Shown: positions 1 through 9,164, numbered from the stretch's first letter. The stretch: DNA of 64,000 nucleotides from Leptospira bourretii (GCF_004770145.1 NZ_RQFW01000001.1:1-64000); one strand, 5' to 3'. Made by a program: numbers and translations. Notes: generated by a model not told the origin, from the sequence alone.

Positions 1-2
1 TC

Positions 3-251
3 TTCGTTAACTTTGAATACCAAGGTTTTGAAGAAACAATCCTACGTTTGAATGCTATTTTTTTGGATCAAGTCGAGTTGCATATTGCATCACGTAAGAT
101 TCTACTAGGAAACAACCGTCGGATAGATGTGCCTCGCAAATTAAGTGGATCTATGAGCGAAAATTTTTGGCGAAAAGCGATCCCACCCTATGCTCCAATC
201 TTTCCCGATGCGGATTTCCGCCACGATCGGTGGCAAAACGGTATCGGATGA
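3..251 (+). CDS. 3' end of an unrecognised protein (partial)
   Basis: The frame is open from base 3 to a TGA at 249-251, giving 82 residues, and it runs off the left edge of the window. The C-terminus is basic and aromatic, with the stretch SENFWRKAIPPYAPIFP and a charged end DFRHDRWQ. I do not recognise a family. An internal TTG at base 48 could start a 67-residue protein, but the open frame upstream makes a truncated longer gene more likely. No clear terminator follows in the 127 bases before the next, convergent gene. Confidence 0.5.
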   Translation, partial: FVNFEYQGFEETILRLNAIFLDQVELHIASRKILLGNNRRIDVPRKLSGSMSENFWRKAIPPYAPIFPDADFRHDRWQNGIG

Positions 252-378
252 ATGAAGATCTTCTAAAGAACTTTACCATCCGATACTTAATCTTAAAAGG
301 GAACGTATCTCATTTCATATGAATTCATCAATAGAAAATGGATGCAGTTCTCCTGAGCAATTTTTTTCGACCTACTAC

Positions 379-792
379 TTAATTACAAGTGATAGCAGAT
401 GAACCGATTTGACAGTTATAGGTTTGCTTATCAATGTTGAAAGAGAATGAAGAAGAACAAATAGACGCGCTATTAGTGAATGCCCTGACAGAATATTGCG
501 TATTTGTGGGAAACCCAACTAGATAAGTACTTTGAAGTCCAGGGTTACTGAATTGGGCAGTTGATGTTGCTGTTCCTGCACAATTAGCAGCACTATATAC
601 TGCGACTGTATAAGTCGTTGAATTACTCAGTGCACCTGTTGATCCAGTAATATTTATATTCCCTTTTACATTAGAATTTACTAGTAGATACGAACAAACG
701 ATATCTTCAGCGCATGCTGTTTCTTTTTTTTCCTCACAATTTAAGACCAAAGCCAATGCACCTACAATCAATAAAACTTTAATTATTCTCAT
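379..792 (-). CDS. Small putative lipoprotein
   Basis: A 137-residue protein starting at the ATG whose upstream AAGGG forms a good ribosome binding site; an upstream ATG in the same frame (840) lacks one. The N-terminus is a lipoprotein signal peptide with a lipobox-like LVLN-C, Cys19, followed by acidic EEKKE. The mature part is rich in Ser, Thr, Asn and Gly, with about six more cysteines and strand-like segments such as TTYTVAVYS and TQYSVRAFT that suggest a fibronectin-like or other beta-sandwich fold. Function unknown. Gene and start call are fairly secure; an envelope location is inferred from the signal peptide. Confidence 0.7.
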   Translation of the reverse strand: MRIIKVLLIVGALALVLNCEEKKETACAEDIVCSYLLVNSNVKGNINITGSTGALSNSTTYTVAVYSAANCAGTATSTAQFSNPGLQSTYLVGFPTNTQYSVRAFTNSASICSSSFSFNIDKQTYNCQIGSSAITCN

Positions 793-1073
793 ATAACCCT
801 TAAATAAATTAATTTTGAATGCTTCAAAAGCGGCGTGCAACCTAACGGAAGCAACGGTAGAATCAGCAAACTCTGATTAGTTTGAAATTATATGATTAAC
901 CTAGTCAAGAAAATTTAAAATTCAGCTTCCGAAACACCGTGCACTTTTTTTAAATTTTTTTATAAAAAATAGATGAACATGCAATAATTAAATGCAGCGC
1001 TTTTTATTACTTTAGAAATTTATAATATTTTTTCTGTTATTTGCAATAAAATGGTGACTACTTATTTTTCTAT

Positions 1074-1367
1074 TTAAGATTTCAAATTGCAAAAACTAGA
1101 TTTACGAAGAATGTCGATCAGCATAAAATAAAATATTCCTCTTATCCATAGCAAGAAGGGTAAGTCAATGATCAAGGTTATGAAAATTATAGTTTTCTTT
1201 TTGCTTGGTATCCTCTTTGAAGTATCTTGAATGTGGGAATCATCATGGTTAGTGGGAAAATCATTCCATCCCGGAAGGAGCTGATATAACCACAATGGAA
1301 GGCTTAAAAGTATCCATCCATCAATTCGAACCCAAACATTTTCTATTTCCTTTTTTGGCTCATGCAC
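1074..1367 (-). CDS. Small hypothetical membrane protein
   Basis: A 97-residue frame starting MHEPKKEIENVW. Two hydrophobic segments, roughly residues 18-34 and 58-85, flank a polar loop, so it would be a two-pass membrane protein. The ribosome binding site is poor (an AAGG lies far upstream) and the region is AT-rich and sparsely coding, so this may be a real small gene or a chance frame. No family recognised. Confidence 0.4.
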   Translation of the reverse strand: MHEPKKEIENVWVRIDGWILLSLPLWLYQLLPGWNDFPTNHDDSHIQDTSKRIPSKKKTIIFITLIIDLPFLLWIRGIFYFMLIDILRKSSFCNLKS

Positions 1368-1375
1368 TCTGAACC

Positions 1376-1516
1376 TTGATTGGGTCTGGATTCGTTTCTC
1401 GGTTTGTAACCTCTCATGCTTTAATTCATTCGTCTGTAGTCGGAATTTTTTTCCTTATTAGTGGAACCGTCGACATTCTGATGTTACCTTCACCCCTTTG
1501 GCTTATCTGCCAATGA
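1376..1516 (+). pseudogene. Remnant C-terminus of a membrane protein
   Basis: A 46-codon frame opening at a TTG directly after an in-frame stop. Its product has a small-residue membrane segment with SRFVTSHALIHSS, then FFLISGTVDILMLPSPLW, then a stop. This is the pattern I associate with the last two helices and the conserved [LM]P[SH]P-L-W end of a small family of bacterial polytopic membrane proteins. Nothing upstream on this strand supplies the missing N-terminus. A second frame then reads downstream (about 1488-1607, ending in RIRVQNTNK), compatible with frameshifted or fused debris. Assignment is by eye only. Confidence 0.35.
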
Positions 1517-1693
1517 GTTACTTGGGTTGCTTGGTTTTCCAAAAGAAAAAGTAGAATTCACAAAGTGGATTGTGATGAGAATCCGAGTGCAAAACACGAA
1601 CAAATAAGAAGAAAAAATGGAGGATCTAGAGACCGGGTTGAAAGATTGGGAGAATTGTGCTAGGTGTAGCTTTTGGGAAAGAAAGCCCACAAG

Positions 1694-1722
1694 CCCGCCT
1701 CCACCACCCAATTCAGGGCGGG
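1694..1722. repeat. GC-rich hairpin in an otherwise AT-rich gap
   Basis: CCCGCC at 1694-1699 pairs with GGCGGG at 1717-1722 around a 17-base C- and A-rich loop. It stands out against AT-rich surroundings and is not followed by a clear T-run on either strand. It lies between the HAMP-protein gene and the remnant, so it could end transcription from the minus-strand sigma-factor operon, or be a copy of a dispersed element. A minus-strand 82-codon frame across it is low-complexity and probably not a gene. Confidence 0.4.
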
Positions 1723-1759
1723 GGCAACTTTGTAGCAATGTGACATAGTTTATTTATGT

Positions 1760-2305
1760 TTACTTACGGGAAGGACCGGCCACTCGTTTTTGAATGACCT
1801 CATTCAATACTTCTACAAGCTCTTGGAACTCATCCCCTTTTCGAATGCGAATGGTTTCAATGGGATCTCCCGATGCCATCCGTTGTAAGGACCGTTTGAT
1901 ACTAAAAACAGGTCCTGCCATTTTATGTGATTTGAATACAGAAAATACAGTGATCAATAGTAGATAGAGGATGGAAAGAGTGACAACCGCATCAAACTGA
2001 ATGGTATACATATTCAATTGGTGGTCATAACTCGGGAGGTAAATCTCGCGAGGAACAAACTTCTCTTTTGTTTCGCCTGGAGATGGGTCTTCGTTTTCCA
2101 CTTTCCAAAACACAGTTTGTGCATCTTGGCGAAGACGAAACACAGCACCTCCATCATACTTGGCTTGGTTCAACCAATAGAGAAAACCTAAAGTCACAAG
2201 TACCCCAGATATAAATAATAAAGAATAATGAGCTAAAAACTTTAATTGGAATTCCTTATCGATAAGATAGTGAAAACGAAAGGTTTTTTTGTGATTTTGA
2301 GACAT
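1760..2305 (-). CDS. Two-pass membrane protein with HAMP-like region
   Basis: A 181-residue protein with a basic N-terminus, a first membrane helix near residues 25-45, a short periplasmic loop of about 60 residues, a second helix near 105-125, and a cytoplasmic C-terminal HAMP-like segment (AGPVFSIKRSLQRMASGD then KGDEFQELVEVLNEVI). It has no output domain after the HAMP, which is odd for a HAMP protein. It is the last gene of a minus-strand set with the FecR-like and ECF sigma genes, so it may be a sensor or helper in that system (inference). Confidence 0.75.
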   Translation of the reverse strand: MSQNHKKTFRFHYLIDKEFQLKFLAHYSLLFISGVLVTLGFLYWLNQAKYDGGAVFRLRQDAQTVFWKVENEDPSPGETKEKFVPREIYLPSYDHQLNMYTIQFDAVVTLSILYLLLITVFSVFKSHKMAGPVFSIKRSLQRMASGDPIETIRIRKGDEFQELVEVLNEVIQKRVAGPSRK

Positions 2306-2385
2306 GGTTTCTTTTAAGGTGTTCCCCTAGGGTGTTCAGGAAGACCTTCTCAGAAAAAGATAATATTGTCAAAAACTTATAGAGA

Positions 2386-3423
2386 TTAACGAATTTTTTC
2401 TGTTTCTAAGATCTTTTGAATCGGAATTTCAATCAAACCTTCTAATCCTTGGAAGTGAAGGTGTGTTTCTGATTGGCCAAGAATGACTCCTCGGTATTCT
2501 GTTCCATCTTCCAATCGTACAAGTTCTAATCTTGCGTGTTCTTCGTATAGCATAGACTCACGAGCAAGAATGGTTTGTGTTTGAAATGCCTTCAGTTCTT
2601 TATCTTCTTTCGGATGTAACTCGGAAGAAGATAAAGGCGATGCCTCACCGAGTTTGACAACCGTTTGTTGCCTAGAAGTAAGGATGAGATCCCCTACTGC
2701 CACTGAACCTTCACGCACGGCCACAATTTCGGATTGTCCATCAAATTGAACACTAAAAACAGTCCCTCTAACTTGTGTAAGATGTTCACCAGCCTGCACA
2801 ACAAAATGACTATCCTTAGAAAGTTTCGAAACGGAAGCGAAGATCTTTCCTTTTTTTACTGAGAACTTTTGCGATTGAGAGTCATTTGATTTTTCGATTA
2901 CGTCCATTACTACTTCTGAATTAGGAGTAATCCGCATCCAAGAACCAGTTTCAAAATCCAAATCAATTTGCGAAGTTCCTTCTGTAATGACAATATCTCC
3001 CGACGCTAGTTGGTAATGTTTCACCAGAGGAACAGGTTTGGAACTTCCTTGTGGAAGAACGGAAACCTTCCCCTTCACTGAGGAAACAAGAACCTTCAGA
3101 GGAGAAACCATCGGTTTGGATTCTTTGGCAGAAGGGGCCGCCACTTCCGATCTGTCTGAAGCAGATGGATCCAGGAAAAAAACAAAGAAAAGAGCCGCTG
3201 CCAGTGATAATGCAGACCCGCCCACAAAGGCAAGGCCCATTGGTTTGCGGAAAAAAGAAATTACATTATGAGTAGAAATTGGTTCTGGTTTGTATTCGAA
3301 TTGGATCTGGCGTTTTGATACAGTCTCCCAGGAAGGAAATACAACAGACTCCGTTTTTTTGGCGGGTTTCCGAAGGAGTTCTTCCCATTTAGCGATTGTA
3401 TGTTGCTTATCAAATTCGTTCAT
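2386..3423 (-). CDS. FecR-domain membrane protein, likely sigma-factor partner
   Basis: 345 residues. A cytoplasmic N-terminus of about 58 residues is followed by one membrane helix (about 63-85), then a periplasmic FecR domain: VSSVKGKVSVLP opens it, followed by LASGDIVITEG, the WMRITPNSEV strand and a TQVRGTVFSVQFDG segment typical of FecR beta-helices, then a C-terminal charged tail. It starts 5 bp after the ECF sigma gene ends. In known systems such proteins hold the sigma factor at the membrane and transmit an envelope signal; that role here is inferred from family and position. The cytoplasmic part lacks an obvious zinc-binding anti-sigma motif. Confidence 0.8.
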   Translation of the reverse strand: MNEFDKQHTIAKWEELLRKPAKKTESVVFPSWETVSKRQIQFEYKPEPISTHNVISFFRKPMGLAFVGGSALSLAAALFFVFFLDPSASDRSEVAAPSAKESKPMVSPLKVLVSSVKGKVSVLPQGSSKPVPLVKHYQLASGDIVITEGTSQIDLDFETGSWMRITPNSEVVMDVIEKSNDSQSQKFSVKKGKIFASVSKLSKDSHFVVQAGEHLTQVRGTVFSVQFDGQSEIVAVREGSVAVGDLILTSRQQTVVKLGEASPLSSSELHPKEDKELKAFQTQTILARESMLYEEHARLELVRLEDGTEYRGVILGQSETHLHFQGLEGLIEIPIQKILETEKIR

Positions 3424-3428
3424 TGATT

Positions 3429-3926
3429 CTAATCCGGTACCAAATTTTCTCTTTTGGCTATGGCCAACACTTTCTCAGTGGCCCTTATGACCAAACGAGA
3501 AGCAGTAGAAACCGAAACTCCTAAGACCTCAGCGATTTGTACGAGCTGAAATCCTTCCACATTCTTGAGTAACAAGGCAGACCTTTCTTCTTCCGAGAGT
3601 TCTCCCAAAAAGGAATAAAGACGATCTTCTAAGTCTTGGTATTCCGCTTTGGTTTCGAGTTTCGGATTGTGGCTATGAAACTCGATCTCATCGGAGACTA
3701 TCTCCCTTGTTGTAGAAAATTTTTTAGCATAATTGATCGATAAATTGCGGGCAATTGTGTACAAGACCATGACGGACTTCTCTTCCGAGAGACCGGCGTT
3801 GCCATAATGTTTATGGAAACTTAAAAAACTGTCTTGCATCAAATCCATTGCCGTGTCCGCATTTTGAGTGTACTTGTAGAGGAAGTCATAAATACGTTTA
3901 TGGCTTCTTTCATAAATTTGACTCAT
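3429..3926 (-). CDS. ECF-type RNA polymerase sigma factor
   Basis: 165 residues from ATG 3926; a GTG at 3947 would add seven residues, and neither start has a strong ribosome binding site. Region 2 is seen in YERSHKRIYDFLYKYTQN and the DLMQDSFLSFHKHY motif. Region 4 is the C-terminal helix-turn-helix, LSEEERSALLLKNVEGFQLVQIAEVLGVS, then a recognition helix with TASRLVIRA. There is no extra C-terminal sensor domain. It heads an operon with the FecR-like and HAMP proteins and probably autoregulates through the gap at 3948-4050, which I could not resolve into promoter boxes. Confidence 0.9.
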   Translation of the reverse strand: MSQIYERSHKRIYDFLYKYTQNADTAMDLMQDSFLSFHKHYGNAGLSEEKSVMVLYTIARNLSINYAKKFSTTREIVSDEIEFHSHNPKLETKAEYQDLEDRLYSFLGELSEEERSALLLKNVEGFQLVQIAEVLGVSVSTASRLVIRATEKVLAIAKRENLVPD

Positions 3927-4050
3927 AGAGACAGTTTTGTCTGACACAATCTTGTATGTGTTGGTAAAACCGAGTCTCTGACAAGTAAAATCCCGTTCTT
4001 CTCTATAAAAGTAAACAAACAGGACAGGTCAGATTCTCAAGAAATCCAGA

Positions 4051-5454
4051 TTATTTTTCTCTCAAAAGGGCATCATTCGCGGCATTTTTATAAGCACCAA
4101 TCATGGTTGGGTAATTAAAAATATGTTCGGTGAAATACTCAATCGGAGCCTTGAGATTCACCACACATTGCCCAAGAGCAATGAGCTCTGTTGCTTTGTC
4201 AGATATGATATGAACTCCCAAAACTCTTCTGGATTGTTTATCAAAAATGATTTTTAAAAGTCCCACTTGGTCACCGCTGATTTGAGCGCGGGTGATGGTA
4301 TCAAACCTTGCCATTCCCACTCCATAGGAAACCCCGCGGGCTTTGAGAGCTTCTTCCGTTGGTCCTATGGTGGCAATCTCAGGCAATGTATAAATCCCAA
4401 TGGGAAATTCTTCTGCATCCACTGGAACAGAAGGATGACCAAACATATGTTTTGCGACATAAGCACCTTGGTACATTGACACAGAAGCCAAACTAGGGAA
4501 TCCAATGACATCTCCACAAGCATAGATATTAGAAACATTGGTTTGATAGTTTTCATTTACCAAAATTTGTTTTCGATCATTGGGAGCGATTCCAACAGAT
4601 TCTAATCCTAAGTTGTCTACATTTCCCAATCGGCCACGAGAAATCAGAACTTGGTTGACTCGCACCACTTCACCTTTGTTAGTTGTGAGTTCGAATCCTT
4701 CCTCATTGGGAAGTTTGTTGTACTTTGTTATGGAGGAATCCACATGGATGGAAATCCCAGATTGTTGCATGATACGGGTCATTTCATTTGACACATCTTC
4801 ATCCAAAAAACCAAGGATACGACTTTGAGAATCAAAGAGATGAACCTTCACTCCAATATGAGCAAAAATTGTGGCATATTCCGACCCAATGATTCCAGCA
4901 CCCACTACCGCTAAAGAAGCTGGCATCTTTTTCATCGCAAAGAGCCCATCACTATCGTAGATTAAGCCATCTTCAAAAGGAATGTTTTCGTTTGTGGGCC
5001 TACGAGGGCTACTACCCGTGGCAATGAGAATGTTCTCGGTTTCATAAACTTTTTTTCTGCCAGCGGAGTCAGTGACTTCTACATGATTGGCATCCACGAT
5101 TTTTCCCCAACCAGTAAGAGTTGTGACTCGGTTTTGGATCATTTGTTCGCGGGTGACATCTTCTTCTTTTTCAATCACAGTTCCGGCACGAAACATAAGT
5201 TCCTGTAAAGTAAGCATTGCCGGTTGTGGTGATTGTAATCCGTGTAGTTTGGACAATTTTAAATTTCGATAGAAGCGACTCGTTTCTTGTAAGGATTTGG
5301 AAGGGATGGTTCCGTAGTGGACACAACCTCCACCCAAGTAAGGGTCTTTTTCTATAATGGCTGCTTTTTTTCCCATTTTGCTTGCTTGGATAGCAGCTTT
5401 TTGTGCGGCAGGACCGCCCCCGATGGCGAGTAAATCAAAACGATTGATGGACAT
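4051..5454 (-). CDS. sthA: Soluble pyridine nucleotide transhydrogenase-like flavoprotein
   Basis: 467 residues with the flavoprotein disulfide-reductase layout: FAD-binding GGGPAAQKAA near residue 12, NAD(P)-binding VVGAGIIGSEYATIFA mid-protein, and a C-terminal dimerisation domain. The active-site region reads GGGCVHYGTIPSKSL. Lipoyl dehydrogenases have a second cysteine five residues after the first; here that position is Thr, as in SthA (CTHWGT in E. coli). SthA balances NADH and NADPH in the cytoplasm. The C-terminus also lacks the usual His-Glu catalytic pair of the disulfide reductases, agreeing with this call. Confidence 0.85.
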   Translation of the reverse strand: MSINRFDLLAIGGGPAAQKAAIQASKMGKKAAIIEKDPYLGGGCVHYGTIPSKSLQETSRFYRNLKLSKLHGLQSPQPAMLTLQELMFRAGTVIEKEEDVTREQMIQNRVTTLTGWGKIVDANHVEVTDSAGRKKVYETENILIATGSSPRRPTNENIPFEDGLIYDSDGLFAMKKMPASLAVVGAGIIGSEYATIFAHIGVKVHLFDSQSRILGFLDEDVSNEMTRIMQQSGISIHVDSSITKYNKLPNEEGFELTTNKGEVVRVNQVLISRGRLGNVDNLGLESVGIAPNDRKQILVNENYQTNVSNIYACGDVIGFPSLASVSMYQGAYVAKHMFGHPSVPVDAEEFPIGIYTLPEIATIGPTEEALKARGVSYGVGMARFDTITRAQISGDQVGLLKIIFDKQSRRVLGVHIISDKATELIALGQCVVNLKAPIEYFTEHIFNYPTMIGAYKNAANDALLREK

Positions 5455-5589
5455 TTGCTAAAAAAACAATACCGACGAAGTGAAAAATAGCAAGGAAAAA
5501 TTGACAAACCAAATTGGGAGTCCAGTTCTTCGTCATTTTCACCTAACAAAGTACTACATGAAATACAAAATATCTTGCTTTGAAAACTC

Positions 5590-8400
5590 ATGGTCTCATG
5601 TTTCATCCATCCTATGGAATTCTTTAAAATGATCCAATCCGGACTTACTTCTGTCTGGAAAATCCTTTCCGAAGGAATTAGAGCCAAACTTGCTTGGTTT
5701 ACTGGCACCCTAATTGCACTTACGATTCTTTTGCTTTCCATCATCACGGTTCGCCAACAGACGGCCATCCTCTCTGAGAGTTATGAAAAACAAGCAGCCG
5801 TCTCCAAAAATTTCATCGCAAGTTTGGTGATGGAGATTGAGAATATATCGCAAAACTTAATCCGGATCGAAGAATTCAAATCGAGGATCGAAAGACAAAG
5901 AGAAGAACTAAAAAAATATCGAACTGCGAAAGTGGTCACTAAGAAAAAAACAGTTTCTGTCTTTGGATTCCAAACCAATCTTTTTGGATCTCTTGGTACT
6001 TCCAAAGTAGTGAAGAAAGTAGACACTTTTTTTTCCGTTTATTTAACAAAAGATGATGTGGATGTTTTGGAACGAGAAATTCGCCACCAACTTCGAGAAG
6101 CTGCCAACAGAAATATCAGTGAAAGAGAATGGAATACTCTCGTTCACCTTGCTTCTTCTTATGTGCGCAATGAAGAAAAGTATTTGGAGATCCAAAAACA
6201 AACGCCACCAGAAGACCCAGAAGCAAAAACAAATTGGGAAACCAATGTTAAAAATCTAAAAAAAGAAATTAGAAACCATAAATCACAACTGGACCTTTTT
6301 ATCGCCAAGTTCTATGCTGATTCTAAAAAAAGAAAACTAGAAGAACTGGGACTCGATACCAAACTCTTTCGGATCCAAACCTTCCCTCTTTCTGCCATGA
6401 TCCAGGGGGAAACCTCACTCGCTTCTTTTGACACACAGATCATCGACAATACTTCTCCCCTCGCCAAAATGGATCAGTTTGACCAGATGGAAGAGAGTTT
6501 GGTAGAATCTTTCCAACGATTGTCGGATGATATTTCTTCACTTGATGAAAACGAAAAACAGTATGTGTATGAATGGGAAGAAAGAGAAATCCAGGCCCTC
6601 CACTCTCCCCTTTTCCGTCATCAAAACTCAACTAAAAGAGCCTTTAACCTAAGTAGTGTTAAATCTAGTTTGGGAGATTACAGAGAAGTGATCAAAGAAG
6701 ATTATCGGATCACAAACGAACTATCAGAACTCATTCCAAAACTAAGAGAACGCATTCAATTTTTGAAAAATGCAAAACCACCTATCCCTCCGGCAAAGGA
6801 CAAACTTTTTACCAGTTTCTATAAATCCTATGGGGAACTCATCACAGAGAGAGATAAAATTTTTGATGAAGTCACCACAAACTATCCCATTCCCTTAGAA
6901 ACTTGGGAAAAAATCGAAGCTTTGCGAAGTTTGCGAGACGTTACCTTGGAAGATTGGGTTTTGATGAAATTCAAAACAGATCCCACCGAATATGAACGTT
7001 ATTACCAAGATCCTGATGCAAGGGAAATCCAAAGGACTCGTTGGAAAGCCATTCGCAAATGGATTCTCACCGCCGAACAAGAAACACCTACGAAAGAATT
7101 AAAAAAACTATTCCCCGATGGAAGTTTTGGTCATTCCCGAAGCGAATCAGAAGAAATCATGTGGAAGTTGGATGGGACTCATCTTTTGGAATCGGAAAAT
7201 GTCCCAAACCTTGTATTACGTGATAATTTTTCTGGACTGATTCGAACACTTGTCGATAGAACCGATGGAATTCGAGCCATTAAAGACAATAGAAATCAAA
7301 TTGTACTCACTGCCATTACCATCTGTTTGGTGGCAATTCTTTTTGCCATTTTTATTTCTGGTGTGGTGGTTCAAAAAATTCGCAACATCATTCGAAGTGC
7401 AGAAGATGTGGGCCATGGAAATCTTCATGTCCATTTTGATGATGGTGGAAACGATGAATTTGGAAACCTAACAGTCGCACTAAACCAGATGGTTTCCGGA
7501 TTAAAAGAACGTGAAAAAATGCGAGGAGTTCTTGGAAGTATGGTGGACCCAGTGGTGGTCGGAGAAGCTCTCAAAGATTTAGAAAAACTAAAACAAGGAA
7601 GTGAAAAAATCATCACTGCTTTCTTTTCTGATATTGCTGGATTTAGCACCATTTCGGAAAAATTAAATTCAAAAGAACTTGCTAATCTTCTAAACGAATA
7701 CTTATCAGCCATGACCATCATTCTGAAACACCATGATGGAGTTTTGGATAAATACATTGGGGATGCCATTGTGGGAGTTTTTAATGCCCCACTGGATGTG
7801 GAAAACCATTGTTTAAAAGCAGTTTCAGCCAGTGTTGAAATGCGGGATAAACTCGAGGTCTTAAAGGCTGAGTGGATAGAGAAGGATAAATACATCCCCG
7901 AAGCCCATACAATGAAGTTCCGCATTGGACTAAACATGGGTTATGCGAAAGTTGGATTTATGGGAACAGATGCCCTGGCTTCCTATACAATGATGGGTGA
8001 TACTGTCAACTTAGCGGCACGGTTAGAGGCGGCTGGAAAAGATTATGGTGTTTGTATTTTGGTTTCTGAATTTGTTCATGATGAAGTCAAAGACCATTTT
8101 TTCACAAGAAAGTTGGATATTGTGCGAGTGAAGGGAAAAACCAAACCAGTCACTCTCTATGAAGTCAGAGCCAAAAAAGGCGATGAAACAGAAGAAGATC
8201 GTAAGTTTGTGGAAGCCTATGAAACTGCCCTTTTTTCTTATTTGAACCGCAAGTTTGAAGAGGCAGGCAAAAAATTCTACACACTCCTCACCACAAATGG
8301 GGACGAAGCCTGCAAACTCCTTTGGGAACGGTGCCAATATTACTTAGAAACTCCCCCAGAACCAGACTGGGATGGTGCTTTTACAAGGACAAAAAAGTAG
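5590..8400 (+). CDS. Membrane class III adenylate/guanylate cyclase with large sensor region
   Basis: Up to 936 residues. Order: first membrane helix near residues 35-53; a long, charged, coiled-coil-rich region of about 510 residues, probably periplasmic; second helix near 569-590; HAMP near 590-650; catalytic domain near 674-860. Metal-binding aspartates are present in FFSDIAGFS and DKYIGDAIVGVF, and GDTVNLAARLEA carries the transition-state Asn/Arg pair, so the cyclase looks active. A tail of about 70 residues follows. Start is uncertain: ATGs at 5590, 5614 and 5629 are in frame, and 5629 has the best upstream GGA. The sensor region resembles nothing I recognise. It is divergent from sthA. 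Confidence 0.88.
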   Translation: MVSCFIHPMEFFKMIQSGLTSVWKILSEGIRAKLAWFTGTLIALTILLLSIITVRQQTAILSESYEKQAAVSKNFIASLVMEIENISQNLIRIEEFKSRIERQREELKKYRTAKVVTKKKTVSVFGFQTNLFGSLGTSKVVKKVDTFFSVYLTKDDVDVLEREIRHQLREAANRNISEREWNTLVHLASSYVRNEEKYLEIQKQTPPEDPEAKTNWETNVKNLKKEIRNHKSQLDLFIAKFYADSKKRKLEELGLDTKLFRIQTFPLSAMIQGETSLASFDTQIIDNTSPLAKMDQFDQMEESLVESFQRLSDDISSLDENEKQYVYEWEEREIQALHSPLFRHQNSTKRAFNLSSVKSSLGDYREVIKEDYRITNELSELIPKLRERIQFLKNAKPPIPPAKDKLFTSFYKSYGELITERDKIFDEVTTNYPIPLETWEKIEALRSLRDVTLEDWVLMKFKTDPTEYERYYQDPDAREIQRTRWKAIRKWILTAEQETPTKELKKLFPDGSFGHSRSESEEIMWKLDGTHLLESENVPNLVLRDNFSGLIRTLVDRTDGIRAIKDNRNQIVLTAITICLVAILFAIFISGVVVQKIRNIIRSAEDVGHGNLHVHFDDGGNDEFGNLTVALNQMVSGLKEREKMRGVLGSMVDPVVVGEALKDLEKLKQGSEKIITAFFSDIAGFSTISEKLNSKELANLLNEYLSAMTIILKHHDGVLDKYIGDAIVGVFNAPLDVENHCLKAVSASVEMRDKLEVLKAEWIEKDKYIPEAHTMKFRIGLNMGYAKVGFMGTDALASYTMMGDTVNLAARLEAAGKDYGVCILVSEFVHDEVKDHFFTRKLDIVRVKGKTKPVTLYEVRAKKGDETEEDRKFVEAYETALFSYLNRKFEEAGKKFYTLLTTNGDEACKLLWERCQYYLETPPEPDWDGAFTRTKK

Positions 8401-8459
8401 GAAATCTGCGAAATATTTCAATAAAATGGAAATTTCATCCAATAAAGTATAACAATTTC

Positions 8460-8487
8460 TTGCATTTTCAGAAGTGAATTTTAGAAT
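8460..8487 (+). promoter_or_regulatory. Candidate sigma-70 promoter of the peroxiredoxin gene
   Basis: TTGCAT at 8460-8465 and TAGAAT at 8482-8487 are separated by 16 bases, about 30 bases before the start codon. Just upstream lie two short AT-rich palindromic stretches (GAAATATTTC near 8409 and GGAAATTTC near 8428) that could bind a peroxide-responsive regulator; that is speculation. AGGAG at 8507-8511 is a strong ribosome binding site for ATG 8518. Confidence 0.35.
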
Positions 8488-8517
8488 TGGAATCACTCAT
8501 CTTACAGGAGAAAAACC

Positions 8518-9153
8518 ATGGCACTACGTTTAGGCGACGAAGCACCGAATTTCCAAGCGGAAACCTCTGAAGGCAAAATTGACTTTCATGAATATTTAGG
8601 ACAAGGTTGGGGGATTTTGTTTTCTCACCCGAAAGACTACACTCCAGTTTGTACAACAGAACTTGGATACGTGGCAAAAATTAAACCAGAGTTCGAAAAA
8701 CGTAATGTGAAAGTGATCGCACTTTCTGTTGATCCTGTGGACAGCCACAAAGGTTGGATCTCTGATATCAACGAAACACAAGGAACCAAAGTAAACTACC
8801 CTATCATTGCGGATGCAGATCGTAAGGTATCTAACCTTTATGATATGATTCATCCAAATGCAAGTGAAACCACTACCGTTCGTTCTGTATTTGTTGTCGG
8901 ACCTGACAAAAAAGTAAAATTAACTCTTACTTATCCAGCATCCACTGGAAGAAACTTTGATGAACTTTTGCGTGTGATTGACTCTTTACAACTCACTTCA
9001 CAGTTTAGCGTAGCAACTCCTGCGAACTGGAAAGATGGAGAAGATACAATCATCGTTCCTTCTGTTTCTGATGAAGATGCGAAGAAAAAATTCCCTAAGG
9101 GATTTAGAACCATCAAACCTTATTTACGTTACACACCACAACCAAATAAGTAA
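8518..9153 (+). CDS. 1-Cys peroxiredoxin, Prx6 type
   Basis: 211 residues. The peroxidatic cysteine is Cys45 in DYTPVCTTE, with upstream FSHPKD; it is the only cysteine in the protein, so an external thiol must resolve the sulfenic acid. The C-terminal extension with TPANWKDGEDTIIVP and FPKGFRTIKPYLR is diagnostic of the Prx6 group. It reduces hydrogen or organic peroxides in the cytoplasm. Preceded by a good AGGAG ribosome binding site and followed by a hairpin, then by an OsmC-family gene, so the pair form a small peroxide-defence locus. Confidence 0.93.
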   Translation: MALRLGDEAPNFQAETSEGKIDFHEYLGQGWGILFSHPKDYTPVCTTELGYVAKIKPEFEKRNVKVIALSVDPVDSHKGWISDINETQGTKVNYPIIADADRKVSNLYDMIHPNASETTTVRSVFVVGPDKKVKLTLTYPASTGRNFDELLRVIDSLQLTSQFSVATPANWKDGEDTIIVPSVSDEDAKKKFPKGFRTIKPYLRYTPQPNK

Positions 9154-9164
9154 AATTTAAACTT

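Noticed and set aside
1490..1738. Minus-strand frame of 82 codons across the GC-rich hairpin
   Set aside because: Low-complexity GGGGG and Ser-rich product, no ribosome binding site, and the frame simply crosses the hairpin.
7425..7937. Minus-strand 170-codon frame inside the cyclase catalytic domain
   Set aside because: It lies opposite a clearly conserved cyclase domain and its product has no recognisable features.
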